NCBI GenBank assembly: GCA_003219115.1
Contig: QHPN01000207.1
Coordinates: forward strand, 1 to 8,978
Reading direction: 5' to 3'
Source: Verrucomicrobiota bacterium
GTDB lineage: Bacteria; Verrucomicrobiota; Verrucomicrobiia; Chthoniobacterales; UBA10450
DNA: 8,978 nucleotides
In this document: positions 1-5,848 of the stretch, one piece after another
How the letters are laid out: the number at the start of each line of letters is the position of its first letter
Numbering within the stretch: the stretch's first letter is position 1
The notes under the pieces: generated by a model
What the model saw: only the letters and a program-made list of their open reading frames with translations
The model's database searches: none
What the model was told of the DNA's origin: nothing
Made by a program: the position numbers and the translations under genes

Positions 1-192
1 GCTATTTGCGCTTTTTTATACATGCTGCCCGCGATCATCGCCTGCCACCGGAATCACTCGCACTTTTTCGCTATTTGGCTGATCGACCTGCTGTTGACAC
101 CGGTATTCCTGGTCGGGTGGATCGTGGCCTTGGTCTGGGCCTTCATCGATCCGAAGAAGTCGAAGGGAACAGTCGGCGACGTACCTGTTTAG
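1..192 (+). CDS. Superinfection immunity-like small membrane protein, 5' truncated
   Basis: Reading frame 1 is open from the window edge to a TAG at 190-192, giving 63 residues with no start in view. The protein begins AICAFLYMLPAIIACHRN, continues with a second hydrophobic stretch (FFAIWLIDLLL... FLVGWIVALVWAF) and ends in a short charged tail (DPKKSKGTVGDVPV). Two membrane segments around a short 'PAIIA.(H/R)' hinge, and a final 'GWIVALVWA', match the Imm_superinfect family (T4 Imm-like, Pfam PF14373 from memory). In phage T4 the family blocks DNA entry of a second phage. Most bacterial members are chromosomal, uncharacterised inner-membrane proteins, so a defence role here is only a possibility. 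A strong terminator follows about 65 bases downstream. The N-terminus, probably only a short part of the first helix, lies outside the window. The family call is fairly sure and the function is not. Confidence 0.72.
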   Translation, partial: AICAFLYMLPAIIACHRNHSHFFAIWLIDLLLTPVFLVGWIVALVWAFIDPKKSKGTVGDVPV

Positions 193-211
193 CGTCGGTT
201 TCCCCTCTCAT

Positions 212-237
212 TAACACCCTGCTTTAGCTGGGTGTTA
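212..237. repeat. Inverted repeat (hairpin) in convergent intergenic region
   Basis: Arms TAACACCC (212-219) and GGGTGTTA (230-237) are perfect 8-base complements. A 10-base spacer between them can pair further (GC/GC around TTTA). It sits 20 bases after the stop of the upstream membrane-protein gene. The right arm with its flank (GGTGTTACCGA) recurs in near-identical form at 350-360 (GGTGTTACTGA). This suggests a repeat unit in this spacer rather than a lone terminator. There is no T-run after it. Confidence 0.6.
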
Positions 238-257
238 CCGACGCCGAAGCGAACGCC

Positions 258-277
258 AACCGCTTCAGCGGTTTTTT
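258..277 (+). terminator. Rho-independent terminator of the immunity-like gene
   Basis: Stem AACCGC (258-263), loop TTCA (264-267) and stem GCGGTT (268-273) run into a T-tract (272-277, TTTTTT). A six-pair stem, tetraloop and U-run on the + strand is a standard intrinsic terminator. It lies about 65 bases after the TAG at 190-192, so it most likely ends transcription of that gene. The core CGCTTCAGCGG (261-271) occurs as its reverse complement at 338-348. Confidence 0.78.
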
Positions 278-292
278 GTCAGCGAAGAAAGA

Positions 293-314
293 AACCCCGA
301 AAGCTTTCGGGGTT
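293..314 (-). terminator. 22-bp perfect palindrome, likely terminator for the leftward dsbD-redoxin operon
   Basis: AACCCCGAAAG (293-303) is followed directly by its exact reverse complement (304-314). Read on the - strand, the hairpin is followed by TTTCTTTC, a broken U-rich tail, and it lies about 100 bases after the stop of the leftward redoxin gene. On + it is followed by GTGATAA, which is not U-rich. A leftward terminator is therefore the better reading. A binding site for a dimeric protein is an alternative, because the palindrome has no spacer and a true RNA hairpin would have to open the central bases as a loop. Confidence 0.5.
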
Positions 315-334
315 GTGATAACGCGCTCCGTCAT

Positions 335-354
335 ACACCGCTGAAGCGAGGTGT
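335..354. repeat. Imperfect inverted repeat with reverse copy of the terminator core
   Basis: ACACC (335-339) and GGTGT (350-354) are complementary and enclose GCTGAAGCGA. The segment CCGCTGAAGCG (338-348) is the exact reverse complement of the terminator core at 261-271. Together with the hairpin at 212-237, this makes the spacer between the convergent genes a set of related inverted and direct short repeats, similar in organisation to REP-type intergenic elements. Whether the unit recurs in the genome cannot be seen from this window. Confidence 0.45.
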
Positions 355-414
355 TACTGAAATAGAATATAACGCGATACGCTAAACATGTACCCGGCGA
401 CCGAGGCTACAGGA

Positions 415-1017
415 TCACTTGTATTTAACCGAGCAGCCGTAGGGGCGGGTATTGGAGTTCGCGACGGATTTGCCGCTCATCGATTCATCGAGGGCAGCTT
501 TCACGTAATTGGTCGAGCTCGGAATGTCGGCTGGATTGGGCGTAGCTTTGCTGTCGATCGCGCCTTCATAAACGATCTTGCCCTCCGGATTGATAACAAA
601 CATGTGCGGCGTGTTGCGTGCATTATAAGCGCGACCGGCTTTGCCTTCTGGGTCAAGCAGCAACGCGGTTTGCTTGGTGTTCCAATCTTTCATCACTTTC
701 TGCGCTTGCTCGGGCGTCATGTTCCCCTCAAAGCCGGGCGCGCTGGAATCGATCGACAGCCAGACGACACCTTTGCCGGTGTATTCGCCCTGTAGTTTCT
801 GCATGTTGCCACTGCCGTAATGTTTTTTCACAAACGGGCATTCCGGATTAAACCATTCCAGCACCACGTATTTGCCTTTGTATTCGGAAAGCCTGTGCGT
901 TTTTCCCCCAGCATCGGGAAGGCTGAAATCCGGCGCAGCCGCTCCGACCGGCGGTGAATCGGCGGCGATAAGCGTGGTGGCTGTGAGTGAAATCAAGGCA
1001 AGGAGAAATGTTTTCAT
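415..1017 (-). CDS. Secreted redoxin / thioredoxin-fold protein
   Basis: 200 residues. An N-terminal signal peptide (about 1-19, MKTFLLALISLTATTLIAA) predicts export. The thioredoxin-fold domain follows: 'VGAAAPDFSLPDAGGK' (24-39), the active strand 'VVLEWFNPECPF' with Cys60, and the cis-proline strand 'NTPHMFVINPEGKIVYEG' (Pro137). The single N-terminal Cys in 'NPECPF' replaces the usual CxxC. A second Cys (Cys195) lies in the C-terminal 'RPYGCSVKY'. Such Cys-plus-distal-Cys redoxins (AhpC/TSA, TlpA-like superfamily) are common in Verrucomicrobiota and Planctomycetota, but their substrates are unknown to me. The gene starts 2 bases after the dsbD reading frame ends, so translational coupling is likely, and the membrane protein upstream would be the natural electron donor. 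No Shine-Dalgarno sequence is visible. The fold is sure; peroxidase versus thiol reductase is undecided. Confidence 0.85.
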   Translation of the reverse strand: MKTFLLALISLTATTLIAADSPPVGAAAPDFSLPDAGGKTHRLSEYKGKYVVLEWFNPECPFVKKHYGSGNMQKLQGEYTGKGVVWLSIDSSAPGFEGNMTPEQAQKVMKDWNTKQTALLLDPEGKAGRAYNARNTPHMFVINPEGKIVYEGAIDSKATPNPADIPSSTNYVKAALDESMSGKSVANSNTRPYGCSVKYK

Positions 1018-1019
1018 AT

Positions 1020-1202
1020 CTATTGTGACGCGATGTTGCGGTTAACGGTTTCCAATTTTTCTAGCACGATATTTTTCGTAAGCAATTCCGGGAAAACATA
1101 AGGTTGCGCCGTGCCTCCCGGATAAAGCACATAGAGTGGGACACCTGGCCGGCCGAACTGTTTTAATAATTTCGTAATCGCTGGATCGCCGTTCGTCCAA
1201 TT
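1020..1202 (-). pseudogene. Displaced 3' end of the dsbD thioredoxin domain (other frame)
   Basis: From about 1202 down to a TAG at 1022-1020, a different - strand frame reads WTNGDPAITKLLKQFGRPGV and then PLYVLYPGGTAQPYVFPELL, ending LEKLETVNRNIASQ. This is the typical end of a DsbD C-terminal thioredoxin domain: a (D/N)WT..DP.I helix, the cis-Pro loop 'GRPGVPLYVLY', and the last strand and helix. It has no start codon of its own at a plausible place, and it continues the upstream gene after a frame change near 1197-1207. Compared with the family pattern 'F..H.V..LKADWT', about six residues (the central beta strand) also appear to be missing. The lesion is therefore better explained by a short deletion, of length 1 modulo 3, than by one lost base. 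An assembly or sequencing error is the main alternative. Confidence 0.8.
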
Positions 1203-3133
1203 TGGTGCTCGGAGAAGGCGGCACGCACCGCGGCGGTCTCGAGGACGGTCGATTCGTTAAACTTGCAGGTGATGCACCATTCAGCTGTGAAATCGATAAA
1301 AACAGGGTGCCCTTGCTGAAGTTCGGAGGCGAGGCGTTCCGGGGTAAATTTTTCCCAGCCGTTGCCGGCAGAGGCTGTCGGACTCGCGGCTAATGATGCG
1401 CTTTGGAATTTTTCCCCAATGAAATAGTAACCGCTTCCGATTACGAGCAGGAGCATGAGCAGGAGCACGGAAGCGCGGGTTCGCGCGGAGGCAATTGGCG
1501 TAATGAACGCGCCTTTCAACCAACACACCACGCTAAGCACGAGCAGAAATGCGCAAGTCCAGATGAGGGCGGCGACGCCGCGTTGAGCGCCGAGCACGGA
1601 GAGCAAAAAGAGCAACGTTGCGATCAGCAGAAAACCCATCAGCTGTTTCACCCGTAACATCCACGGGCCCGGTTTCGGCAGGAATTTGAGCCAGGCGGGC
1701 TGCGCGCTTAACAGGAAATACGGCAGACTCATTCCAAGGGCGATCGATGCAAACATCGCCAGAATCACGACGGCCGATTGAGCGAAGGCGAAGCCAAGTG
1801 CGGTGCCGAGAAACGGCGCGGTGCATGGCGTCGCGAGAACGGTCGCAAAAACTCCCTGGAAAAACGACCCCGCATCGCCATGGGCCGACTCCGCTGCGAC
1901 GGCGCGGCGACTGAGCCATTGTGGCAGGTTAATCTCGAAAACGCCGAAGAGATTCAGCGCAAAGACCAGGACAACCGCGCTCATGGCGAGGACGAAATAG
2001 GGGTTGGTGAATTGTGCTGCCCAAACTGGCTGACCTCCCGCCGTTTTGATGATGACAAGGACAAGCGCCAGACCAAGAAACCAGACGAAAATTCCCGCTA
2101 TGAAGGCGAGACCACTGCGAAAAATGCGGGCCCGACTCTGACCCGCCTGCTGAACAAAACCGAAAATCTTAAGCGAGATCACCGGCAAAACACATGGCAT
2201 CAAGTTAAGAATGAAACCCCCGATAAACCCGAAAATGAGGAAACGAATGATTTCACTCAAACTCGACTTCTCGTTAGCCGCTGCCGTTTCATGTCCAATT
2301 GAAATATCCCAGGCGCCGCGATCGGGTGCCTCGTTGGAACTTCCGAACACAAGCAGACCAGGGAGCGATTTGAATTTCCCGTTCGCGTTGTCGAGAGGAA
2401 CGTCAAAAGTGAAGACATTGCCATCACGCGACGCCAAACGCGGATGACCGACAGCCACATTCTCGGGCGGCGACGGGAAGAATTCGATGGAAGAAAATTT
2501 CCCCAGATCGGGATGAGTCACGCGCAAGACCAATCCCGCAGCGTTGCCTTTCCACGAAGCGGAAAAATCGGCAGCCGGAGGGGCTGGCAACTGCTTTTGA
2601 AAGCGGGCAAACATGTCGGTGTTGGCGGGCGAATTGGCTGGCGCAACTGGAAGCGGCAAGGTCACGGCTCCATCGCCGGGAATGCAGATTTTCTCGCATA
2701 CAAGCCAGCTGACTTTGGCCGACAGATTCGCACTCGCGCCGGTTAGGTCCTTCGGGGGCGTGATCTGTTGAATCAAGAGGACCTCATCGTGATAACCATA
2801 AATCAGAATGTCACCGGGTTCTTCGAGCTTCAGCGGGATGGGCCACTGAATATCGCCGACACGCCAGCCCTCGGGCAGTCGCCACTTGATGTCGGTCGGG
2901 ATTCCTGCGTCGCCCGGATATTTCCAATAGGTATGCCAGCGCGGCTCCATTTTTAAGCGCACCCCGACGAGGAACGGTTCGCCGGGAACGATTGCACTGA
3001 CATTGGCCAGGGCATCAGCATGTACCAGCTGGCGGCCCTGATAAATTTGGGCATGCGCGGTCATCGCAAGCCACGTCGGCAACCAGAGCAGAAATACGGA
3101 ACGCCGAATTGCGTTCATACCATTACTTATCAT
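1163..3133 (-). CDS. dsbD: DsbD-family thiol:disulfide interchange protein, C-terminus frameshifted
   Basis: 656 residues to the first in-frame stop. The order is: signal peptide (about 7-28), a periplasmic N-terminal DsbC/DsbD-alpha-like domain (about 30-285) with paired cysteines 'VCEKICIPG' (C146, C150), an eight-helix membrane domain (about 293-572), and a C-terminal thioredoxin domain with 'WCITC' (C620, C623). The membrane domain carries the two hallmark cysteines, 'LMPCVLPV' (C314) and 'ATPCTAPFLG' (C437). The family moves electrons from cytoplasmic thioredoxin across the inner membrane to periplasmic thiol proteins. About 18 residues after C623 the frame runs into unrelated sequence (QIGRTAIQRLRNY) and stops at 1163. 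The family's expected C-terminus continues in another frame (next entry). The start at 3133 has no Shine-Dalgarno sequence; an internal ATG at 3118 (MNAIRRS) sits closer to the signal peptide and is a fair alternative. The gene is first in a two-gene leftward operon with the secreted redoxin. Confidence 0.88.
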   Translation of the reverse strand: MISNGMNAIRRSVFLLWLPTWLAMTAHAQIYQGRQLVHADALANVSAIVPGEPFLVGVRLKMEPRWHTYWKYPGDAGIPTDIKWRLPEGWRVGDIQWPIPLKLEEPGDILIYGYHDEVLLIQQITPPKDLTGASANLSAKVSWLVCEKICIPGDGAVTLPLPVAPANSPANTDMFARFQKQLPAPPAADFSASWKGNAAGLVLRVTHPDLGKFSSIEFFPSPPENVAVGHPRLASRDGNVFTFDVPLDNANGKFKSLPGLLVFGSSNEAPDRGAWDISIGHETAAANEKSSLSEIIRFLIFGFIGGFILNLMPCVLPVISLKIFGFVQQAGQSRARIFRSGLAFIAGIFVWFLGLALVLVIIKTAGGQPVWAAQFTNPYFVLAMSAVVLVFALNLFGVFEINLPQWLSRRAVAAESAHGDAGSFFQGVFATVLATPCTAPFLGTALGFAFAQSAVVILAMFASIALGMSLPYFLLSAQPAWLKFLPKPGPWMLRVKQLMGFLLIATLLFLLSVLGAQRGVAALIWTCAFLLVLSVVCWLKGAFITPIASARTRASVLLLMLLLVIGSGYYFIGEKFQSASLAASPTASAGNGWEKFTPERLASELQQGHPVFIDFTAEWCITCKFNESTVLETAAVRAAFSEHQIGRTAIQRLRNY

Positions 3134-3189
3134 TCAGCATCGCTTCGGGCAATGGTGGGAACTGGCTCATATTGTGCTGATGAAACAGC

Positions 3190-3417
3190 ATGCGCTACTT
3201 CGTCATCATCGCATTGGTTGTGGCGGGCGTGATTTTCTTGCGGCAGCAGACAACACAAAAGGCAGCGGCGCCAAAAAAGCTGGCCCAAGTGGCGGCTGAG
3301 CCGACGTTAACGCCGCGGCCAGCAAGCGAGCACGATTGGGCAAAAGCTGCGATCGATCGGGCTAACGAGGTGAAGCAGCAGGTAAAACGCGAACGCGCTT
3401 CGAACGAAGTGCCTTGA
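3190..3417 (+). CDS. Small single-pass membrane protein of unknown function
   Basis: 75 residues, not recognised. An N-terminal hydrophobic segment (about 3-17, YFVIIALVVAGVIFL) is followed by a polar, Ala/Lys/Gln-rich stretch, then 'EHDWAKAAIDRANEVKQQVKRERAS'. The last part is strongly charged and predicted to be helical, possibly a short coiled coil. The topology suggests an inner-membrane anchor with a soluble tail. It is transcribed away from dsbD, with 56 bases between the two starts, so the promoters must overlap or abut. It is convergent with the secreted-protein gene ending at 3463. No Shine-Dalgarno sequence precedes the ATG, and no upstream in-frame start is better. Support comes from the coherent membrane-plus-charged composition and from filling an otherwise empty gap between real genes. 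I cannot confirm it by homology. Confidence 0.6.
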   Translation: MRYFVIIALVVAGVIFLRQQTTQKAAAPKKLAQVAAEPTLTPRPASEHDWAKAAIDRANEVKQQVKRERASNEVP

Positions 3418-3462
3418 TTAGACTGAAAGTCGACGCCTAAAACCCGCTAAGCTGCTTTATTG

Positions 3463-4032
3463 CTAATGCGCGGATTGCGTCTGCGCTTTGGCTTGGATGG
3501 CGTGCTTGAATTCCTGCTTGGAAATGGCGCGCCCAGCGGAGGCCGCTTCCTCATTCTTACCAAGCTGGGTGACATCGCTTAACGGCGAGCCTTCATTGGT
3601 AAAAACGGCGTCTTGTCCTGTGGTGTCTTTCTTCACCCGGAAGCGACCATGCATGACGCCGACGAGGGGCACGAATTGAGTGCCGTTGTTTTCCACAAAC
3701 AGAATGTCTCGGTCGCCAACCTTGAACTTGGGCGCATCACTTACTTCCATCGTCTCACCACCGACGGTCCCACCCAGCATACGCAGGGTGACAGTCGAAC
3801 CAGGATTGCCCTTGATCGCGTCTTCTACCGTCAGGGTCACGTAACTCATGATGTGACGCTGCGCGCCCTCGCCGGTCCATTCAGAGCGCACATCAGTCAC
3901 GCTGCCTTGAAAGATCATTTCGGCCCTTGAAACGAGCTCATCAAAAGAAGGCGGAATAACCGTCGTCGCCAGCGCGGTGCCGGCAATAATCAGACAGGCC
4001 CCGGAAATCAGTAACTGGGAGAATTTTTTCAT
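3463..4032 (-). CDS. Secreted protein of unknown function, partner of the metalloprotease
   Basis: 189 residues from the ATG at 4032. An upstream in-frame ATG at 4083 would add 17 residues (MLPFESFVNPARFRFLH) in front of a complete signal peptide, so the internal start (MKKFSQLLISGACLIIAGTALA) is preferred. The mature part starts 'TTVIPPSFDELVSRAEMIFQGSVTDVRSEW', continues with beta-rich sequence ('YVTLTVEDAIKGN', 'VTLRMLGGTVGGE', 'FKVGDRDILFVENNG', 'LVGVMHGRFRVKKD'), and ends in a polar Gln/Ala/Lys tail. It has no cysteines in the mature region and no catalytic motif that I recognise. The pattern 'F.ELV..A..IF.G.V...' followed by an 'IKG...V.LR..GG' strand is, as I recall, typical of uncharacterised exported proteins found near matrixin-type proteases; I could not check this. 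The gene lies 81 bases downstream of the protease on the same strand. A role as inhibitor, chaperone or substrate partner is speculation. Confidence 0.8.
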   Translation of the reverse strand: MKKFSQLLISGACLIIAGTALATTVIPPSFDELVSRAEMIFQGSVTDVRSEWTGEGAQRHIMSYVTLTVEDAIKGNPGSTVTLRMLGGTVGGETMEVSDAPKFKVGDRDILFVENNGTQFVPLVGVMHGRFRVKKDTTGQDAVFTNEGSPLSDVTQLGKNEEAASAGRAISKQEFKHAIQAKAQTQSAH

Positions 4033-4113
4033 GTGGAGGAACCTAAACCTAGCTGGATTTACGAATGATTCAAAAGGGAGCATTTGATCGCGAGTGAGCG
4101 GTTTTCGTTCAAT

Positions 4114-5637
4114 CTATGGATCAAGGTCATATGCATCTACGAGTGCGACACCGGTGCTATGATTAACCCCACGAATAATCGCAGTATAGTTGCCAGTTGG
4201 GAGGGTCGCGATAATCGCCGACTCTTTGGCATTCGACGGCTGGTAACCGCTGGATGAGATCGCGGCCGCCTGAGTCCCAGTGCCCCAATCGTCATTGCTA
4301 GCGAGCAGGTTACCGGAGCTGTCATGCATCTCCAAGACTGGATCAGATAATGTTCCCGAGAGCGAGAATGGCGGCGCGGCCAGGGAAGGACCTAGTGCGC
4401 GAATGATCAGTTTCTTTGATGTCGAACCGTCAATGATAAGCCCAGCAATAAGAACACTTTGGTCCGTGCCAACCTGTCCACGGGTCGAAATATTAGATAA
4501 ACGACTTGATAACGTGTCCAATTCATACACCTCGACCAATCCGATGCCGGTCGAATTGTTGTAACCGCGCACGACCACGGTGTAGGAGCCGCTTGGCAGA
4601 GTCGCAATCAGGGCAGGCTCGTTGCTGTTGTTTGGGGCGTACCCACTGCTGCTGATTTGTGAAGCTTGCGATCCGATCTGCCAGTTATCGTTCGTCGCGA
4701 TCGTAGCACCCGAAGAATCGTGCAACTCAAGCATTGGATCGCTCAATACGTTAGTGACCCCATAGCTGCCGAGAGTCGGCCCAAGCGCGCGGACAAGTAT
4801 TGTTTTGGATTGCGAGCCCCAAACCATAAAGCCAGCAATCATCACACTGTTTCCGCTGCCGACGTTCATTCGTGTCGAAATATTGCCAAAATGGCTTCCA
4901 GACGGGTTCGGTGTCGGTGTCGGCGTAGGTGTTGGCGTTGGCGTCGGTGCGCCATACAGCGATTGACCGCCGGTAGTATCGTCGGCAGAGAGCGTCTCGC
5001 GATTGCTCGTCACCGAGTTCATGATGGCATCGACATGCTGGCCGTGCTGGTCAGGGTGATCCAAACCGAGCGCATGACCGAGTTCATGGATAAATACTCG
5101 TCGAATATCGCCTATGGCCCAGCCACTGGTACCATAACGCAGCGGGCCTCGATAGGAGTCGAACGATTGGTTTTTGTTAAACAAAATGTCGGCTTCGAGA
5201 ATCGTGCCGCTCATATACGTGTAGTAGGTGACCGCAAGGGTACCCGTTCCAAATTTCTGTCCGAAAACTGTAGTCGAGAACACGACTGAGTTGAGGCGAT
5301 CACCGGACGAAGCGCCGGTACTGGCAACGTTGCTCTTATATTGGAGGCGAGCCAGGGAATTGCCCCAGGTGGTGAGTGCCGGGGATGCCGCCGTATCCCA
5401 GGAAGTGTTTCCGTCAATCAGAGTGCGCCCGGCTGAACCGAGTCCCATTTGGAAAGTAACGACGCTCCCACTCGGCCAGGTGACCCCTTCGAGAACGTAG
5501 CCATCTGCGCGGTGAGAAAGAAGGATCCCGAAGGTCAAAGCGATCAGGATTGAGAGGATTTGCAGGGATGCGACGGATCGCTGTGTTGGGGAACAGCCGC
5601 GGGGTACGCGAAATAGGGTGAATCCCATAATATCCAT
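4114..5637 (-). CDS. Secreted matrixin-type zinc metalloprotease with two C-terminal repeat domains
   Basis: 507 residues. A basic N-terminus and hydrophobic stretch (about 24-41, SLQILSILIALTFGILLS) form a signal peptide or anchor. The protease domain (about 46-230) contains the metzincin zinc motif HELGHALGLDH (H184, E185, H188, H194) and a Met-turn 'DAIMNS' with M206. This places it in the matrixin/M10 group; E185 would be the catalytic base. No cysteine-switch prodomain is visible. A Pro-Thr linker (231-242) leads to two tandem domains of about 125 residues (about 249-375 and 379-507), each with 'NISTR..VG...V.IAG', 'RALGP(S/T)L', 'LSDP.LE.HDSSG', 'SSSGY.P.N..E.A.IATLP.G.YT...RG' and 'STG..LV..Y.LD'. 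These repeats are typical of exported Verrucomicrobiota proteins; adhesion or surface display is a guess. M4 is an alternative start. It is the first gene of a pair with the secreted protein downstream. Confidence 0.9.
   Translation of the reverse strand: MDIMGFTLFRVPRGCSPTQRSVASLQILSILIALTFGILLSHRADGYVLEGVTWPSGSVVTFQMGLGSAGRTLIDGNTSWDTAASPALTTWGNSLARLQYKSNVASTGASSGDRLNSVVFSTTVFGQKFGTGTLAVTYYTYMSGTILEADILFNKNQSFDSYRGPLRYGTSGWAIGDIRRVFIHELGHALGLDHPDQHGQHVDAIMNSVTSNRETLSADDTTGGQSLYGAPTPTPTPTPTPTPNPSGSHFGNISTRMNVGSGNSVMIAGFMVWGSQSKTILVRALGPTLGSYGVTNVLSDPMLELHDSSGATIATNDNWQIGSQASQISSSGYAPNNSNEPALIATLPSGSYTVVVRGYNNSTGIGLVEVYELDTLSSRLSNISTRGQVGTDQSVLIAGLIIDGSTSKKLIIRALGPSLAAPPFSLSGTLSDPVLEMHDSSGNLLASNDDWGTGTQAAAISSSGYQPSNAKESAIIATLPTGNYTAIIRGVNHSTGVALVDAYDLDP
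4905..4947 (-). repeat. Hexanucleotide-like repeat encoding a Pro-Thr linker
   Basis: Imperfect tandem copies of GGTGTC / GGCGTT-type hexamers (seen on +) encode a run of alternating Pro and Thr, six Pro-Thr pairs then PNPSG, between the protease and the first C-terminal domain. Such linkers are flexible and extended. Repeats of this kind are prone to length change by slippage, so the linker probably differs between strains. Confidence 0.8.
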
Positions 5638-5744
5638 AAGAGCACGAAGTATGCATGCCTGGTAAAAAAAGATCGCAACATCCTGGAACTTATCGCAGAA
5701 CTGCGAAAGCTCGCGAACTTAATACGTAATCTAAGTAGCTATAC

Positions 5745-5764
5745 GCCTGTTTTCGGGCCTTTTT
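5745..5764 (+). terminator. Terminator-like hairpin with no obvious upstream gene
   Basis: GCCTG (5745-5749), loop TTTT and CGGGC (5754-5758) form a five-pair stem including one G-T wobble. CTTTTT follows on the + strand. The form is that of an intrinsic terminator for rightward transcription, yet no + strand gene lies upstream within 1.5 kb. It may end a short transcript starting near 5640, or be fortuitous. Confidence 0.35.
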
Positions 5765-5815
5765 CGCAATTCCGCGCTCTACGACGAAATCGCGCGAGTG
5801 CCAGTTCTGGACCAA

Positions 5816-5842
5816 CGGCGACCCGCCGGGCGGACGTCCGCC
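5816..5842 (-). repeat. Tandem GC-rich hairpins after the lipoprotein gene
   Basis: CGGCG-ACC-CGCCG (5816-5828) is followed immediately by the 14-base perfect palindrome GGCGGACGTCCGCC (5829-5842). The palindrome begins 6 bases beyond the stop codon of the leftward lipoprotein gene. It could protect the mRNA 3' end or help termination, although no U-run follows on the - strand, so intrinsic termination is not well supported. It could also be a protein-binding palindrome. Confidence 0.5.
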
Positions 5843-5848
5843 GAAGCT

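Larger units (their letters stand above)
5638..5848. other. Gene-free spacer with hairpins
   Basis: This 211-base region lies between the stop of the lipoprotein gene (5849) and the start of the metalloprotease gene (5637), both leftward. It should contain the protease promoter, but no -35/-10 pair stands out. It holds a terminator-like hairpin oriented to the right (5745-5764) and two adjoining GC-rich hairpins (5816-5842). A 24-codon + frame starting at the ATG at 5656 (MPGKKRSQHPGTYRRT...) has no supporting signal. I see no convincing gene. Confidence 0.6.

Noticed and set aside
1195..1210. Programmed ribosomal frameshift in dsbD
   Set aside because: There is no slippery heptamer or following stem, and the joined product would still lack a core beta strand, so a deletion or assembly error is more likely.
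1042..1224. 60-codon - strand frame (MPPSPSTKLDERR...)
   Set aside because: This third frame overlaps the dsbD frameshift but does not resemble either part of the thioredoxin domain; the correct continuation is the frame ending at 1020.
1778..2302. 174-codon + strand open frame
   Set aside because: Antisense to the membrane domain of DsbD; the hydrophilic, Glu/Lys-rich translation is what a reversed membrane-protein sequence gives.
4666..5289. 207-codon + strand open frame
   Set aside because: It lies wholly antisense to the metalloprotease, which has the zinc motif, signal peptide and repeats. The translated product is Arg/Ser-rich without family motifs, so it is a shadow frame.
5648..5678. 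Possible promoter for the metalloprotease (TTGCGA at 5673-5678 and TGCATACT-like box at 5649-5656, - strand)
   Set aside because: The match to -35/-10 consensus is weak and the spacing uncertain, so it is not strong enough to list.
5656..5730. 24-codon + frame MPGKKRSQHPGTYRRT...
   Set aside because: Too short, with no ribosome-binding signal or family resemblance.
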